From Karstenula rhodostoma CBS 690.94 (taxonomy: Eukaryota > Ascomycota > Dothideomycetes > Pleosporales > Didymosphaeriaceae), in the NCBI GenBank assembly GCA_010093485.1, contig MU001494.1:542805-606804 (forward strand): a DNA stretch of 64,000 nucleotides, written 5' to 3'. Below the pieces are notes generated by a model. It ran no database searches, was not told where the DNA came from, and was given only the letters and a program-made list of their open reading frames with translations. The position numbers and the translations under genes are program-made. Each line of letters opens with the position of its first letter. Within the stretch, counting starts at the first letter, position 1. Positions 1 to 9,808 of the stretch are shown piece by piece.

Positions 1-144
1 CGATGGAGTGGAAAGGGTGGGGGAGAAAAGAACATTGCGGTATAGTATGTACAGCACGGGGTTGATTCGATTGTAGATAGCTTCCCACGACACGAGGGCG
101 CGCCTACGTACCACCTCCACCTCTCACACCGGCCTGCAACAACC

Positions 145-2115
145 CTACGCAACACCCCGCCCGACCAGCACCAACAGCGCTACATTCATGACAACGATAA
201 CGCCCCAGATGACAACGGCGAACCCCGCCGTCACCCACCCATTCCGCATATTAACCCACTCGCCCTCGCCCTCGGCTTCCCCCTCGCCACGCCGGTCCCC
301 CCGCACCGCAACACGCATATACTGGGAGCGACACGTGAACCAGATCAGCGGCGCAGAGACAAACGGCAGGATGACGCTCAGCGCGACCTGGCTCCCCTCG
401 AGGGCGCGGGCCAGACCCTCGCGCCCCACGGCCCCCGCGATGATGATGGACGGCGTGATGCTAACGGACCGCGTGATCAGGCGGCGCAGCCAGGGTTTGA
501 CGCTCCAGTTGAGCTGGCCCTCGCTGACGATCTGGCCCGCGATCGTGCACACGATGCCCGCGCTGGTGCCCGACAGCAGCAGCGCGAGGGCAAACAGGGT
601 GCCTGCGACGGGGGCGATGGACGAGGCTAGCAGCGCGTGGATGGAGAAGAGGTCTGCGTCGGTGGCGTCGGGGCGGTCGTAGAGCGAGGCGCCGGCGACG
701 ATGAGGATGGCACTGTTGACGAAGAGGGCGAAGGTGAAGAGGGAGATGGCGAGTTCGGCGATGGAGTAGGACATGCATGCGTTGATGGCGGCGAGGGAGG
801 GGCGGTATTTGGTGGGCGTGTCCGAGGCGGAGCTGAGGGAGGCGTCGTCGGGGGCGGTGGAGGCGTGGGCGGTGGCGGCAGCTTGGGCGTCGTCGAATTC
901 GCGGAGGCGCGGTTGGACGATGCCGGAGCCTAGGTAGAGCGAGTGCGGCATCACGGTTGCGCCGAGGATGCCGCAGGCTTGGTATAGGCTGTGGGTACAG
1001 CGGTCAGTGGTTACGTTGGAACGGGGGATGTGCTTTGGACTTACGCCTGCGATTGGATGAGGGTGGACGACGGGACGTAGCCGTGGAAGACGTCGCCCAC
1101 GGGCGCCTTGATCTTGCTGAGCTCGAAGCAGAAGCAAATCACCACGCCGAGCACGAGACACATGACGCCGATCTCGAATGTCCTCAGCGCGCGCATAGAG
1201 CCCGAGGGGCGGTAGAAGATCAGGATGATGAGGACGTCGACGATGGAGATGGCGCATCCTGCGACGAGGGGGACTTTGATCAGGATGTTGAGGGCGATTG
1301 CGGTGCCGATGACTTCGGCGATGTCGGTGGCTATGATGGCACTCTCGGCGAAGAAGTAGAGGACGTAGTTCAGCCACGGGGGCAGGTGGGCCTTGCAGTT
1401 TTCAGCGAGGTTCATGCCTGTCACGGAGCCCAGCTTGATGCACAGCGATTGGAGGAAGATGGCGAAGACGTTGGACATGAGGACGATGAAGAGGAGCTTG
1501 AAGCGGAACGAGGCGCCGGCCGCGACGTCGGTGGCATAGTTTCCTGTACGTGCCCATCAGCAATGCACGGGAGTCTCAGAAGTGGAGGGTGTGGGAGTGT
1601 CGAATGGGAGTGTAGAGAGAGGATACATGGACGAGACGCAACGCCTCGAGATGGCAGAGGAGAAGCATACCCGGATCGATATACGCAACCGCAACCATGA
1701 AGCCTGGGCCCACGAACTTTGCATACTTGCGCAGCACAGCCAGCGGCTTCTTCCCAGCTCGGCCAGCCCATGCACCCGCCGACCCTCTCTTCGGAAGTCC
1801 TCCTGTCGCGCCACTAGCACCCTCACCCACAACCCCAGACGCAGTGTTCTTGGCGAGGCCCCTTTCTCCAACACCCACGCCCCTCTTCCCCCCCTCCGCC
1901 GTGCGCCAGCCCAGTCCCTCCTCTTCCACGTGTTGCTCGCTGAGCTCCATCTCGCTCGATGTGCCGTCTCCGGTATCTATCCGGTGGTCCTGCCTCGTGC
2001 GCGCGTTGGCCACGCGATCCATGTCCGCTCTCGTCGTCGCATCGGCGTTGAGCGCATTGGGGCTCTGGTTGTACCCGTCCGGCGTGATGGGATCGGTGCG
2101 CGATGGGCAGTTCAT
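145..2115 (-). CDS. Nramp-family divalent metal transporter (SMF type)
   Basis: Proton-coupled Mn/Fe transporter of the Nramp (SLC11/SMF) family, a polytopic membrane protein. Three exons read on the minus strand: 2115-1671, 1543-1045 and 988-145, giving 595 residues. Both junctions keep frame: GAT CCG G|GTATGC joins ACAG|GA, and CAG GC|GTAAGT joins ACAG|C. The first junction rebuilds the Nramp signature Asp-Pro-Gly-Asn at residues 147-150 in the first transmembrane segment. Exon 2 carries the conserved SVTGMNLAE and ATDIAEVIGTA segments, and exon 3 carries GATVMPHSLYLGSG. The first ~125 residues are a hydrophilic, low-complexity cytosolic extension. The start at 2115 is the ATG nearest the domain; the frame is open upstream to 2454, so a longer N-terminus is possible. 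Which metal it carries, and whether it sits in plasma membrane, endosome or vacuole, cannot be told from sequence. Confidence 0.9.
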
Positions 2116-2993
2116 GCTGTGCGGTATGGGCTGCGCCCGGGGGCGGCTTTCGGTTCCTAGTTTCGCAGTGCAGCGTGCAGTGGAGAGAGCGAGAGCGCAC
2201 GTAGAGACGTCACGCAGGGGGCAAGGGAGTGAGAGGTAGAGAGGGAGAGATGTGAGATGTGAGATGTGAGATGGAATTGAAGATGACAGCTTGCGTGGCC
2301 GTTCCAGCAACTCGTGGGGTGGAATTACGACGATGCGGTGACGCTGCCATGTCCGCTGGCACCGCGGCTTCCGATTCGAGCAGACGCTCGCGGTTTGTTC
2401 CGAACACATCGTCCGCCCGGAAACAAATAGCCACCCTTCTGCGTCTACGCGCAATTCGTTTACTGCGGTCCTCGAGGGCGGCCTAGAAGGTGCCTAGAGA
2501 GGTGCTCGCGCGCGTAATGCACACGGTCCGTGGCTATTGTCCGTGTAGGTCGTGCGCTTGGCGTTGGTGGACATCCCGGTGCTGCGTGCTTGCGTGAGAT
2601 CAGCCACGTATGCGCGTGCCGCGTGCGAACATGGGTCGCATGACTGTGATGGGTACAGTTCTGGAACTGAAGCTTGAAGCCTGGAGCCATTGGTGCGCTC
2701 GCATGCGAGAGTGGCAGTGTGTTGCATAGAGCAATGGTCCAAGAGCTGGGCACGCGACAGCGGGGCACCACGAGTCTGCCAAGGCATATCCGCCGTCTGG
2801 AGGACCAACATCGCATGTACACAAACAGAGAGTAGATGCACTTTATCTTTATCCTGAAGCTCCCTCCACACACAAGCAAGCGTCGCAATGTGGATAGACA
2901 TGCGCCTCCACACCACAACGATGGCACAAAAGGCCAGGTATCTCCCATGCCCAAACCTCAAACTCCAAACTCCCAGAACTCGCCCGTTCTTGC
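2116..2993. other. Intergenic spacer upstream of the Nramp gene
   Basis: This holds the 5' flank of the Nramp gene and the 3' flank of the G-alpha-like gene, both on the minus strand. Open frames here overlap each other and resemble no family. The only visible structure is a short 7-bp tandem repeat near 2249. Confidence 0.6.
2249..2273. repeat. Short tandem repeat, unit GTGAGAT
   Basis: About three and a half direct copies of a GTGAGAT unit lie some 135 bp upstream of the Nramp start, in the expected 5'UTR or promoter. Confidence 0.7.
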
Positions 2994-4999
2994 CTACCGG
3001 CTCGCATTCGAAAACTGACTCACCAACCCCAAGTCACTCCCCTTTTTCTTCACCGTACCCCCACTCTTCGCGCTCGTTACCGTCCCGCTCCAATCCTTTC
3101 CATGGCCCCTCGCACTGTCCCTTCCACCCCCAGAACCACTCTCCTCAGACCACACCTCGCTGCGCGCTTTCCGCTGCTGGATGTGCAGCAGCGTCTTCTT
3201 GAGCGCCGCATACAGGTGCGTGTTGTCGCTCATGTCGAGATCCACCCAGAAGCTGTAGATGGACAGCCGCGCCCGGTTGACCGCCTTGAACCGCCGCAGG
3301 ATGTACTGTCTCGCCGCTGTTTCCGCGTCCGCCGAAGACGATGGAGTCCGGGGCGGCGGAGGCGAGGGCGACACGAGTTTCGACGTCGATGTTGCCGAGC
3401 GCGGAAGCGCCGGCGAGGCCACAGGCGGTATGTAGTCCGGGAAGAACGTCTCAAGCGGGGAGTGCGCGAGTTTCTCTCGGAAACGCGTAAAGTTGTTGAG
3501 CAAAAGGATAATGCTAGCACCCGCAAACTTGGCGCTGTTGGCGTACGCCTCAAAGGTCGCAAAGTCTTCAAGGAGCTGCGACTCTGCCGATTGCCCGAGG
3601 TAGGGGCGGTCGTAGGTGGACACGTCGACCGTGTAGATGAGGGCTGTGGCATTTTCCAGCTGGTGGAACCACCGCCTGCGGAACTGGTTCGGGATGAAGC
3701 CATTGATGTTGAAGAGGTGCACGCCGAGCTCGTCCCAGTTGAAGCGCAGCTCTTTGATGCCGCCCGCCGACTGGTTGAGGCGGATAATGTCGGCTTCCGA
3801 GGGAACGTAGTCGTCGGAGGCAATGCGGACGATGGACTCGGCGAAATAGGGTGCGTACTGGGGAAAGTCGATTTCGAAGTTTTTGATATAAAGGGTTGAG
3901 AAGGTAGATGAGTTCCAGATGTTGTGCGTGGCGGTTACGGCCGCGGGGGAGAGGTGTGACATGTCGCTTGTTTCGATTTCATGGAGGAGGACGGCAAAGT
4001 CTTGGGCGAGGTTTTCATCTAGTGGGACGCCCGTGTCTTTGAGGAGGTCGATGATGGAGTGGATGAGCAGGCGGACTGTGGACCGCACGGCGACGCGGTA
4101 TTGGTACCGCTCTGCAAGTGGGTAGCCCTGGGCGTAGATCACTTTCATCTGGCGCATCACGAGTTCCTTCCCAGAAGTCGGCTCGCCCACAAGGATGAGT
4201 TTTATCTCGCGGCGCAGGGTGAGCTCGTCGGTCTCCAGCTGGCGGTCGATGGCGTCGGAGCGCATTGCTGCAGCCGCGGTGAGGTAATCCTCCTCGGTTG
4301 GTGGTTCTTCTGGTGCTTTCCCCAAAAGCTTGATATAGAACAAAAGGCGGAACCATTGGATCATGCGGGACATCTGCGTGAGTGCCTTGATGGCTTGTCC
4401 GTTTACTCTCGAGGTCCGGACTAGGGTGTTGAGTGATGATGCGTCTTCCTTCCTTATCTGTCGACTCTTGTGTAATAGAATCTTTCGCTGTGCTGTTGTG
4501 TGGCTGACAGTCGGTTAGACATAGATTGAGATACCTGGTGGACGACTTACGTTTTGCATGCTGCCAGAAGTAAGCTCACAGCATCCGTCTGTCTTTTTGC
4601 AACACCCCGTAACCTATGCATGGACCGACTCCCCACTCTAAACTTCAACTTGAGCGCCCAATCCGCCTGGTCGTGGTCGGGCTGGCGCATTTGAGCAGTC
4701 AAGTCATCCAGATTGCGCACGAGCAACGAACACGATGTCATCAGCATGTCCAGGTCATTGAGCAGTTGCGGATGCATTTCATTGATGGCATAGTCCATCC
4801 AGTCCCGCATTTCGCCCAAATTGGCCTTGAGTGAGCTCAATTGCGCAATCAAGTTGATAGTGGTGCCGCTGCCATCCGGCCACCGGTCGTGCAGCTGTCG
4901 CAAGGCGTCGATGGTGGACCGCAGCCTGTCGAGGTTGGCAGCGACGGCGCTCATGAGGCCGAATGCGCGCTTGTTGTCGCCGCTCGCTGTGTCCGCCAT
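2994..4999 (-). CDS. NLR-type helical N-terminal domain fused to a degenerate G-alpha domain (pseudo-GTPase)
   Basis: Two exons, 4999-4551 and 4503-2994, give 652 residues. The splice AAAAC|GTAAGT to CTGTCAG|C keeps frame. Residues 1-~195 are helical. They have the layout of the N-terminal domain found on fungal STAND/NLR proteins: an SSL..NL stretch, then W.LKLKF with a later LR and QTDAVSLLLAA. Residues ~245-590 align along the whole length of heterotrimeric G-protein alpha subunits. All five nucleotide boxes are altered: P-loop GEPTSGKE at 256-263 (the Mg-binding Ser/Thr after Lys is Glu), the switch I Arg/Thr replaced around 392-399, DVGGQ replaced by NINGF at 415-419, NKxD by NNFT at 486-489, and TCAT by WVDLDM near 569. 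A Ser/Pro-rich insert (511-545) separates boxes 4 and 5. The N-terminal MGxxxS myristoylation signal is absent. GTP hydrolysis is unlikely; signalling or scaffold use is inference. A GGTGAGTC just before the stop could be a donor giving another C-terminus. Confidence 0.85.
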
Positions 5000-5769
5000 G
5001 GCGAGCGTTGGTGTGATGTGGTATCCGTTAGATCGAGGTGGGGATGCAGCGGGCAGATCATGCCGCGCATTGTATTGCAGTGACAGGCGGGAACGGAGGG
5101 GGCGTGTTGGCGTCTCCCAAGGGCTCAGCGCACCGCGACCAGGGGGTGGCAGGGTGGCAGGGAGTGGGCGTAGATGCCCGGGGTTGCGCGCTCGGGGTTC
5201 GCCCTTTAGGCAATATTGATAGCTGGCGAGAGAGGAGAAAAGGGCCTCCCATATTGAAGGAGCTTATATGTAGAGCTACGGCAGCGGATGCAATTTTACA
5301 AAATGAAGAGTTGCGTTCGTGAATGCAGCTGTACAAAGGGCGAGTAGAGCAAAACGACTAAAGCCTCGGTTCAAACATGCAAAGTGGACATGCGGGTCAC
5401 GTGTTGCTCTGGAGATACACTCGCCATTGGGCAGGGGCAGCCCCGGCCACAGCCACGCGGGGTCACAGCCATCTTGTTTGCCGTAGACACGGTCAGCGCG
5501 TTTCGTCTCGCACAACAGCACGCCCCAGAATGTCCGACTGTTCTTCATTTGGACGCTGCACAGGCGTTGCAGGGAGGTTTTCGTTATCGATAGCTGACTC
5601 AATTGCGCCATGGCCGTGACTGGAAGGCGAGCTCTGCGTCATCTGTTAGTGGAGCGGAAATGTTGGAGTCACTGCTCGTCCCATATGTATCCACAGCAAC
5701 CATCAACGGCCGAATATGTAAAGAGACCGCTCGCTGAACTTCCCGGATTCTGGTTATCGAATATTCAGC
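5000..5769. other. Divergent promoter region
   Basis: This 770-bp spacer lies between the G-alpha-like gene (minus) and the F-box gene (plus). It must hold both promoters. No gene is seen; the open frames overlap on both strands and match nothing. Confidence 0.6.
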
Positions 5770-7878
5770 ATGACTGACCTTCCACTTCCGATCCGCCCAC
5801 GCGCCGCTGAGCGGAGATTGGCCTCTGCCTCCGCACCAACCCTGGACACGCTCCCTGTCGAGCTACTCGAAATCGTAACCAGCAACTTGAGCCGTCCGAA
5901 GGACATTGTGAGTCTAGCCCTCACCTGTGGCCGGTTGCGCCACTTCGTGCAGCTCTACGGCTGGGAAGCGTTTCTAAAGGGACGCTTCGGGCTGCTGAGA
6001 CCCTCCGGCGATGCGAGACATACCGTGCACGGCTTGACGACTCTATACCGCAACTGGGATCGAAAGGCCTTTACGGCGAGATATCTGGAACCTGGTGCCA
6101 ATGTAACCAGCCTCAACTCTGGAGAGAAAACGAGATGGAGAGGTCCACAGGGGCAGACCATGGGCTATCAGCCGAGTGTGGATAGCTACGAAGAGATGGG
6201 CAGTGCGTGGGTGGATAGGAAAGAGGTGCTTGCATGGTCTGCCGGGGCCAATGTTGTGATGAGGGTCAAAGAGACGGGCCATAGAGGCGCGAGAGTGTGG
6301 CAAGAGATAGGAATCGATGCCGATGATCCGCACGAGCCGGGCATGTTTGGGCATCCGAATGCGTGGTATACGTATAAAATTCCTGAAAGCTTTGAAGGAC
6401 GCGACGACATCACGGCACTGAAGCTTCTACGACCGCACCAAAAGAGTGGCGATGCAGAATATGCCGTATTTGGAACGGCGTCCGGGCGACTGTCTTTGCT
6501 AAGCAGTGATCTGGAACAGCGTCGAGCTACAGAACAGCTCTACGATACCGGTAGTCGCACCGTGGGCTCGATATCCATATCTGCAGCGTCAGAACCTTTG
6601 ATGGCTGCTACTCTCGGCGACTCCTCAATTGCCCTCTATCCTGCAAACTATGATCAGACTGGCGAAGATCCCATCAAAGCTCTCAGCGAAGTTAGGCCCA
6701 TCGGATCGGGTATGAGTATCGGCCGCATATGGTCCAGCAACTTCATATCAGACTCTAAAGTCGCTATAGGGCTAGGTCCCACGCTTGAGCCAATACAGAT
6801 CTATGACGTTACACCCAACGGCTTGACGGCAGAACCAATACGCAAGATCAATCTCAACTCGAGCCACTCCGTAGAGTCTGGACACGCCGCTCGGCCATAC
6901 AACACTTCTGTATACCCGATCATTCCTATAGCCATTGGGTCCCAAGGTGGCTCAACCGAGGGTGTATTCCTATCGGGCGGATACGACGGCCTCGTACGCC
7001 TGCACGACCTCCGCTCGCCCCACGACTTCGAAACCATATTCTGGGACGTCACCAACGACTCGGCGATCTACTCCCTCGCGTGTCAGGGCCTCGAGCGCTT
7101 CGTCGCAGGAAGCTCGATGCACAGCATGCTGAAAGTGTTTGACCTGCGGTTCCCAGGCTCGCATGCGTATCACAGCATATCTATCCCGGCAGTCACTCCT
7201 TCCAAATCAAAACCCCAAGACTACACCTACAGCGCCGTCATCGACCGGTTCCAGGACACCACCACCAAACCTGTCACCAGCGGCTGGAACGTCTTCCTTA
7301 GCCCGAGGAACTCTTCTCGTGGCGCCGCAACCCGGCATCCCTACCGCCCCGGCCCGCGCACAGAGGACTCCCCCGTATACAGCCTCTCCATCCCCTCGCC
7401 CACCTCACCAAATATCTACGCCGGCCTCGAGGGTGCGGTCCAGAACCTGAACTTCGTCAGCGTGCTCGACGCGCATCCCGACCCTCTCCTCTCCCACGCG
7501 CGAGACTACCTTTCCGAATGGCAAAACCACGACATCAAGAAGATGTACAATCCCCACAATGACGTGCTGAACCTGGGCATGTATGAGCAGGGCAGCGAAG
7601 AGGGACTGGGCATGCAGCTGTTGATTCAGGACGATGTGTCGGCGGAGTTGGGCAAGAACGAGAAGAGGAAGGCGTTTGCGGAGAGGAGGGGGCTGGATGA
7701 GAGGTGGAAAGATCCGAGTGAGGAGGCGGATAGGTGGGTGAGAGGGCAGGTGCCGCAGGGGGAGGCGGACACCTCCATAGGTACGAGAAGAGGCGGGCAG
7801 AGAGGGAGAGGAAGGGGGAGAGCAAGGGCCCGCGGTGGGAGGGGACGGGGGGGAGGAAATGTGGGAGTTGGTGGGTGA
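5770..7878 (+). CDS. F-box and WD-repeat-like protein with RGG tail
   Basis: An intronless gene of 702 residues. Residues ~25-65 form an F-box (TLDTLPVELLEIVTSNLS, then LALTCGRLRHFV), the module that binds Skp1 in SCF ubiquitin ligases. The middle (~200-480) has degenerate WD-type blades, for example VFGTASGRLSLLSSD near 237 and FLSGGYDGLVRLHDLR near 400, which would make a substrate-binding propeller. The last ~30 residues are an Arg-Gly-rich run (RGGQRGRGRGRARARGGRG), typical of RNA-binding or arginine-methylated tails. It is probably a substrate receptor of an SCF ligase; the target is unknown. The start at 5770 is the first ATG of the frame and lies just before the F-box. Whether the RGG tail is shared by orthologues cannot be judged here. 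Confidence 0.8.
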   Translation: MTDLPLPIRPRAAERRLASASAPTLDTLPVELLEIVTSNLSRPKDIVSLALTCGRLRHFVQLYGWEAFLKGRFGLLRPSGDARHTVHGLTTLYRNWDRKAFTARYLEPGANVTSLNSGEKTRWRGPQGQTMGYQPSVDSYEEMGSAWVDRKEVLAWSAGANVVMRVKETGHRGARVWQEIGIDADDPHEPGMFGHPNAWYTYKIPESFEGRDDITALKLLRPHQKSGDAEYAVFGTASGRLSLLSSDLEQRRATEQLYDTGSRTVGSISISAASEPLMAATLGDSSIALYPANYDQTGEDPIKALSEVRPIGSGMSIGRIWSSNFISDSKVAIGLGPTLEPIQIYDVTPNGLTAEPIRKINLNSSHSVESGHAARPYNTSVYPIIPIAIGSQGGSTEGVFLSGGYDGLVRLHDLRSPHDFETIFWDVTNDSAIYSLACQGLERFVAGSSMHSMLKVFDLRFPGSHAYHSISIPAVTPSKSKPQDYTYSAVIDRFQDTTTKPVTSGWNVFLSPRNSSRGAATRHPYRPGPRTEDSPVYSLSIPSPTSPNIYAGLEGAVQNLNFVSVLDAHPDPLLSHARDYLSEWQNHDIKKMYNPHNDVLNLGMYEQGSEEGLGMQLLIQDDVSAELGKNEKRKAFAERRGLDERWKDPSEEADRWVRGQVPQGEADTSIGTRRGGQRGRGRGRARARGGRGRGGGNVGVGG

Positions 7879-8219
7879 AGGGGAGGAAAATAGAGGGAGA
7901 TCATTGCAAAGCTAGGGTACATAACATCAAAGCTGTGATGATGGGAGCTTGATTGTATAACATGCGATTCGATGGAATCTGGAATGGGGGGACATTAAGC
8001 TTGAGCAATTAGGCTAGACTAGGAAAAATGCAAAAATGAATAGCAACGTCGATCTCCTTCACCGTCTGTAGTACGTCCAGAACCACGAGCTCACAACCCG
8101 CCCTCTTCTTCCCACCGTGAAATGAGCCGTCAAACGGCGGACAAGGAAGTAGTCGTCGTTGTCGTAGTGACAATCTCGACTCCAGCCGGCACCGTGACGG
8201 GCCAACCAGCGCCCGGCAC
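7879..8219. other. Convergent 3' spacer
   Basis: Short spacer between the 3' ends of the F-box gene (plus) and the first subtilisin (minus). Nothing coding is seen; it should carry both 3'UTRs. Confidence 0.6.
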
Positions 8220-9669
8220 TTAAGCGGAGACACCGTTAAACGCAACGGCGTTAATAGTTCCAGCAGGGACACCAGTCAGGACAGATTTCGTAGAGAAGTC
8301 AACGATGGCTTGACCCACGGTGGCCACGGTAGCGACATCAGCACCGAGAAGGTAAGCAGCTAGTCCGGCAATATGAGGACTAGCCATAGACGTCCCGGAA
8401 ATGGTGTTGGTCTTGCCGTCGTTCCAGGTGCTGAGGACCGAGACGCCAGGGGCCCAGATGTCGACAAGGGCGCCGTAGTTTGAGAAAGATGCCTTTGCGT
8501 CGTTGATGTCGGAGGCAGCGACGGTGAAGGCGGTTGGCTCCGAGCCAGGGGAGTAGTTCGCGGCATTACCGTTGTTGTTTCCTGCGGCGATGGCGAAAAA
8601 GACGCCGGATGCCACGGCGGCGGCCACCTGGCATAGGTTTAGCTCTTATGTTCTGGGGACTAAGTAGCAGTTGGGCATGTCCCAAAATGCTCAGAGCTTT
8701 GACTCACGGCATCGTTGACAGCCTGGTTCTTGACACCTCCAAGCGACAAGTTGGCGACGGAGCCTTTGGGACAGTCACGAGTGGCATGATCGTTTGCCAC
8801 GTAGTCAATTCCAGCGATCACACCTGAATAGGTGCCGGAACCGGAGCTATTGAGTACCTTGACAGCATACAACTTCGTCTGATCAAAGAATTAACAAAAT
8901 ATCGACCGTCAAGGAATTTCATACCACTTACCTTCTTGGCGACGCCGTAAGTGATTGATCCTATCGTACCAGCGACGTGAGTGCCGTGGCCTATGGGAGG
9001 TTAGAAATGGCACGCAACAGGTTGAAAATGCTCGCTAACCAGCGCCGTCTGAGTCCTGACCGTCGCCAGTGAAGTTCTCCAGCCACTCGGCACGGCCTTC
9101 GAATTCAGGATGGGAGGTAAAAATTCCGGTGTCGATGATGTAGCTGCAGGTGCCCTCGCCACCTGATGAGTCGTATGCATAAGTCGTGTTTCCCTTCGCA
9201 ACGTGAGAGATACGGCCGAGGCCTGGATTAGTCAGTGAGAAGGTTCGACTCGTATGTGTTTCTCGGATCGACTTACCCCATGGAGCATTCGCTTCATACT
9301 GGATGTCTTGCGTCTTCACTTCAGCATCCTGAATGATGTACTCGACCTGCAAGACCTAAAGTTAGCACATGTCTCGTGCTAAATTTATGCATCCTAAGAT
9401 ATAGGAATCATGCTTACAGAGTCTGATGCTTGCAACTTCGCAAGTTCAGTGGTCGAGAGTTCACCGGCAAAGCCATTGAAACCCCCGAAGGAATACTCGT
9501 ACCCTGGGGCCTCAGAAAGGGTGCCCTTCATCGAGGTCAAAGTAGAAAGTGTGTTGGCGTTGCTTTTGAACTTGACAATGTATTTGCCAGGTATGGCGTC
9601 CCTCTGCTGGAGGAGAGGCGCTGCAAGGGCAGCGGCAGGCGCGATTGCGAGAAGCAGAGAGGTGTACAT
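8220..9669 (-). CDS. Secreted subtilisin-like serine protease (S8, proteinase K type), copy 1
   Basis: Six exons (9669-9418, 9346-9277, 9222-9040, 8990-8932, 8878-8708, 8627-8220) give 380 residues. Signal peptide at 1-~17 (MYTSLLLAIAPAAALAAP), then an I9 inhibitor propeptide (IPGKYIVKFK to VEYIIQDAEV), with the mature enzyme starting near [12 protein letters not shown]. The catalytic triad is Asp138 (IIDTGIF), His170 (HGTHVAGT) and Ser325 (GTSMASPH), with the oxyanion Asn262 (AAGNNN), so the enzyme looks intact. It would hydrolyse extracellular protein. Intron 1 has two usable acceptors: GCAG at 9347, chosen because it matches the paralogue at 14570-15903, and TTTAG at 9356, which adds three residues. 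The intron 3 donor is GTTAGC, weaker than the others. A TATA box lies 132 bp upstream of the start. It is paralogous to the second subtilisin but shares only one intron position with it. Confidence 0.92.
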
Positions 9670-9800
9670 CCCGTAATTAGGTACGCTGGGTTATTGATAT
9701 TGCAGCGGAGTATGTCTCGAGAGGAACAATGGCAGACGCTGTCACTTGTCTGTGTTGAAGTATGAGAGTTGGCGATGGGAAGTCGGGCTATCAGCGCTTT

Positions 9801-9808
9801 CTTTATAG
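9801..9808 (-). promoter_or_regulatory. TATA box of subtilisin copy 1
   Basis: The minus strand reads CTATAAAG, 132 bp before the ATG at 9669. This is the spacing expected for a TATA-driven, inducible secreted-enzyme gene. Confidence 0.55.

Noticed and set aside
1576..2454. Open frame extending the Nramp N-terminus upstream to 2454
   Set aside because: The extra ~110 residues are low-complexity and include the probable leader with the GTGAGAT repeat. The ATG at 2115 is a simpler start, so the longer form is kept only as an alternative.
9347..9357. Alternative acceptor (TTTAG at 9356) for the first intron of subtilisin copy 1
   Set aside because: It keeps frame but inserts Val-Leu-Gln where the paralogue joins directly to VEY; the GCAG acceptor fits the family better.
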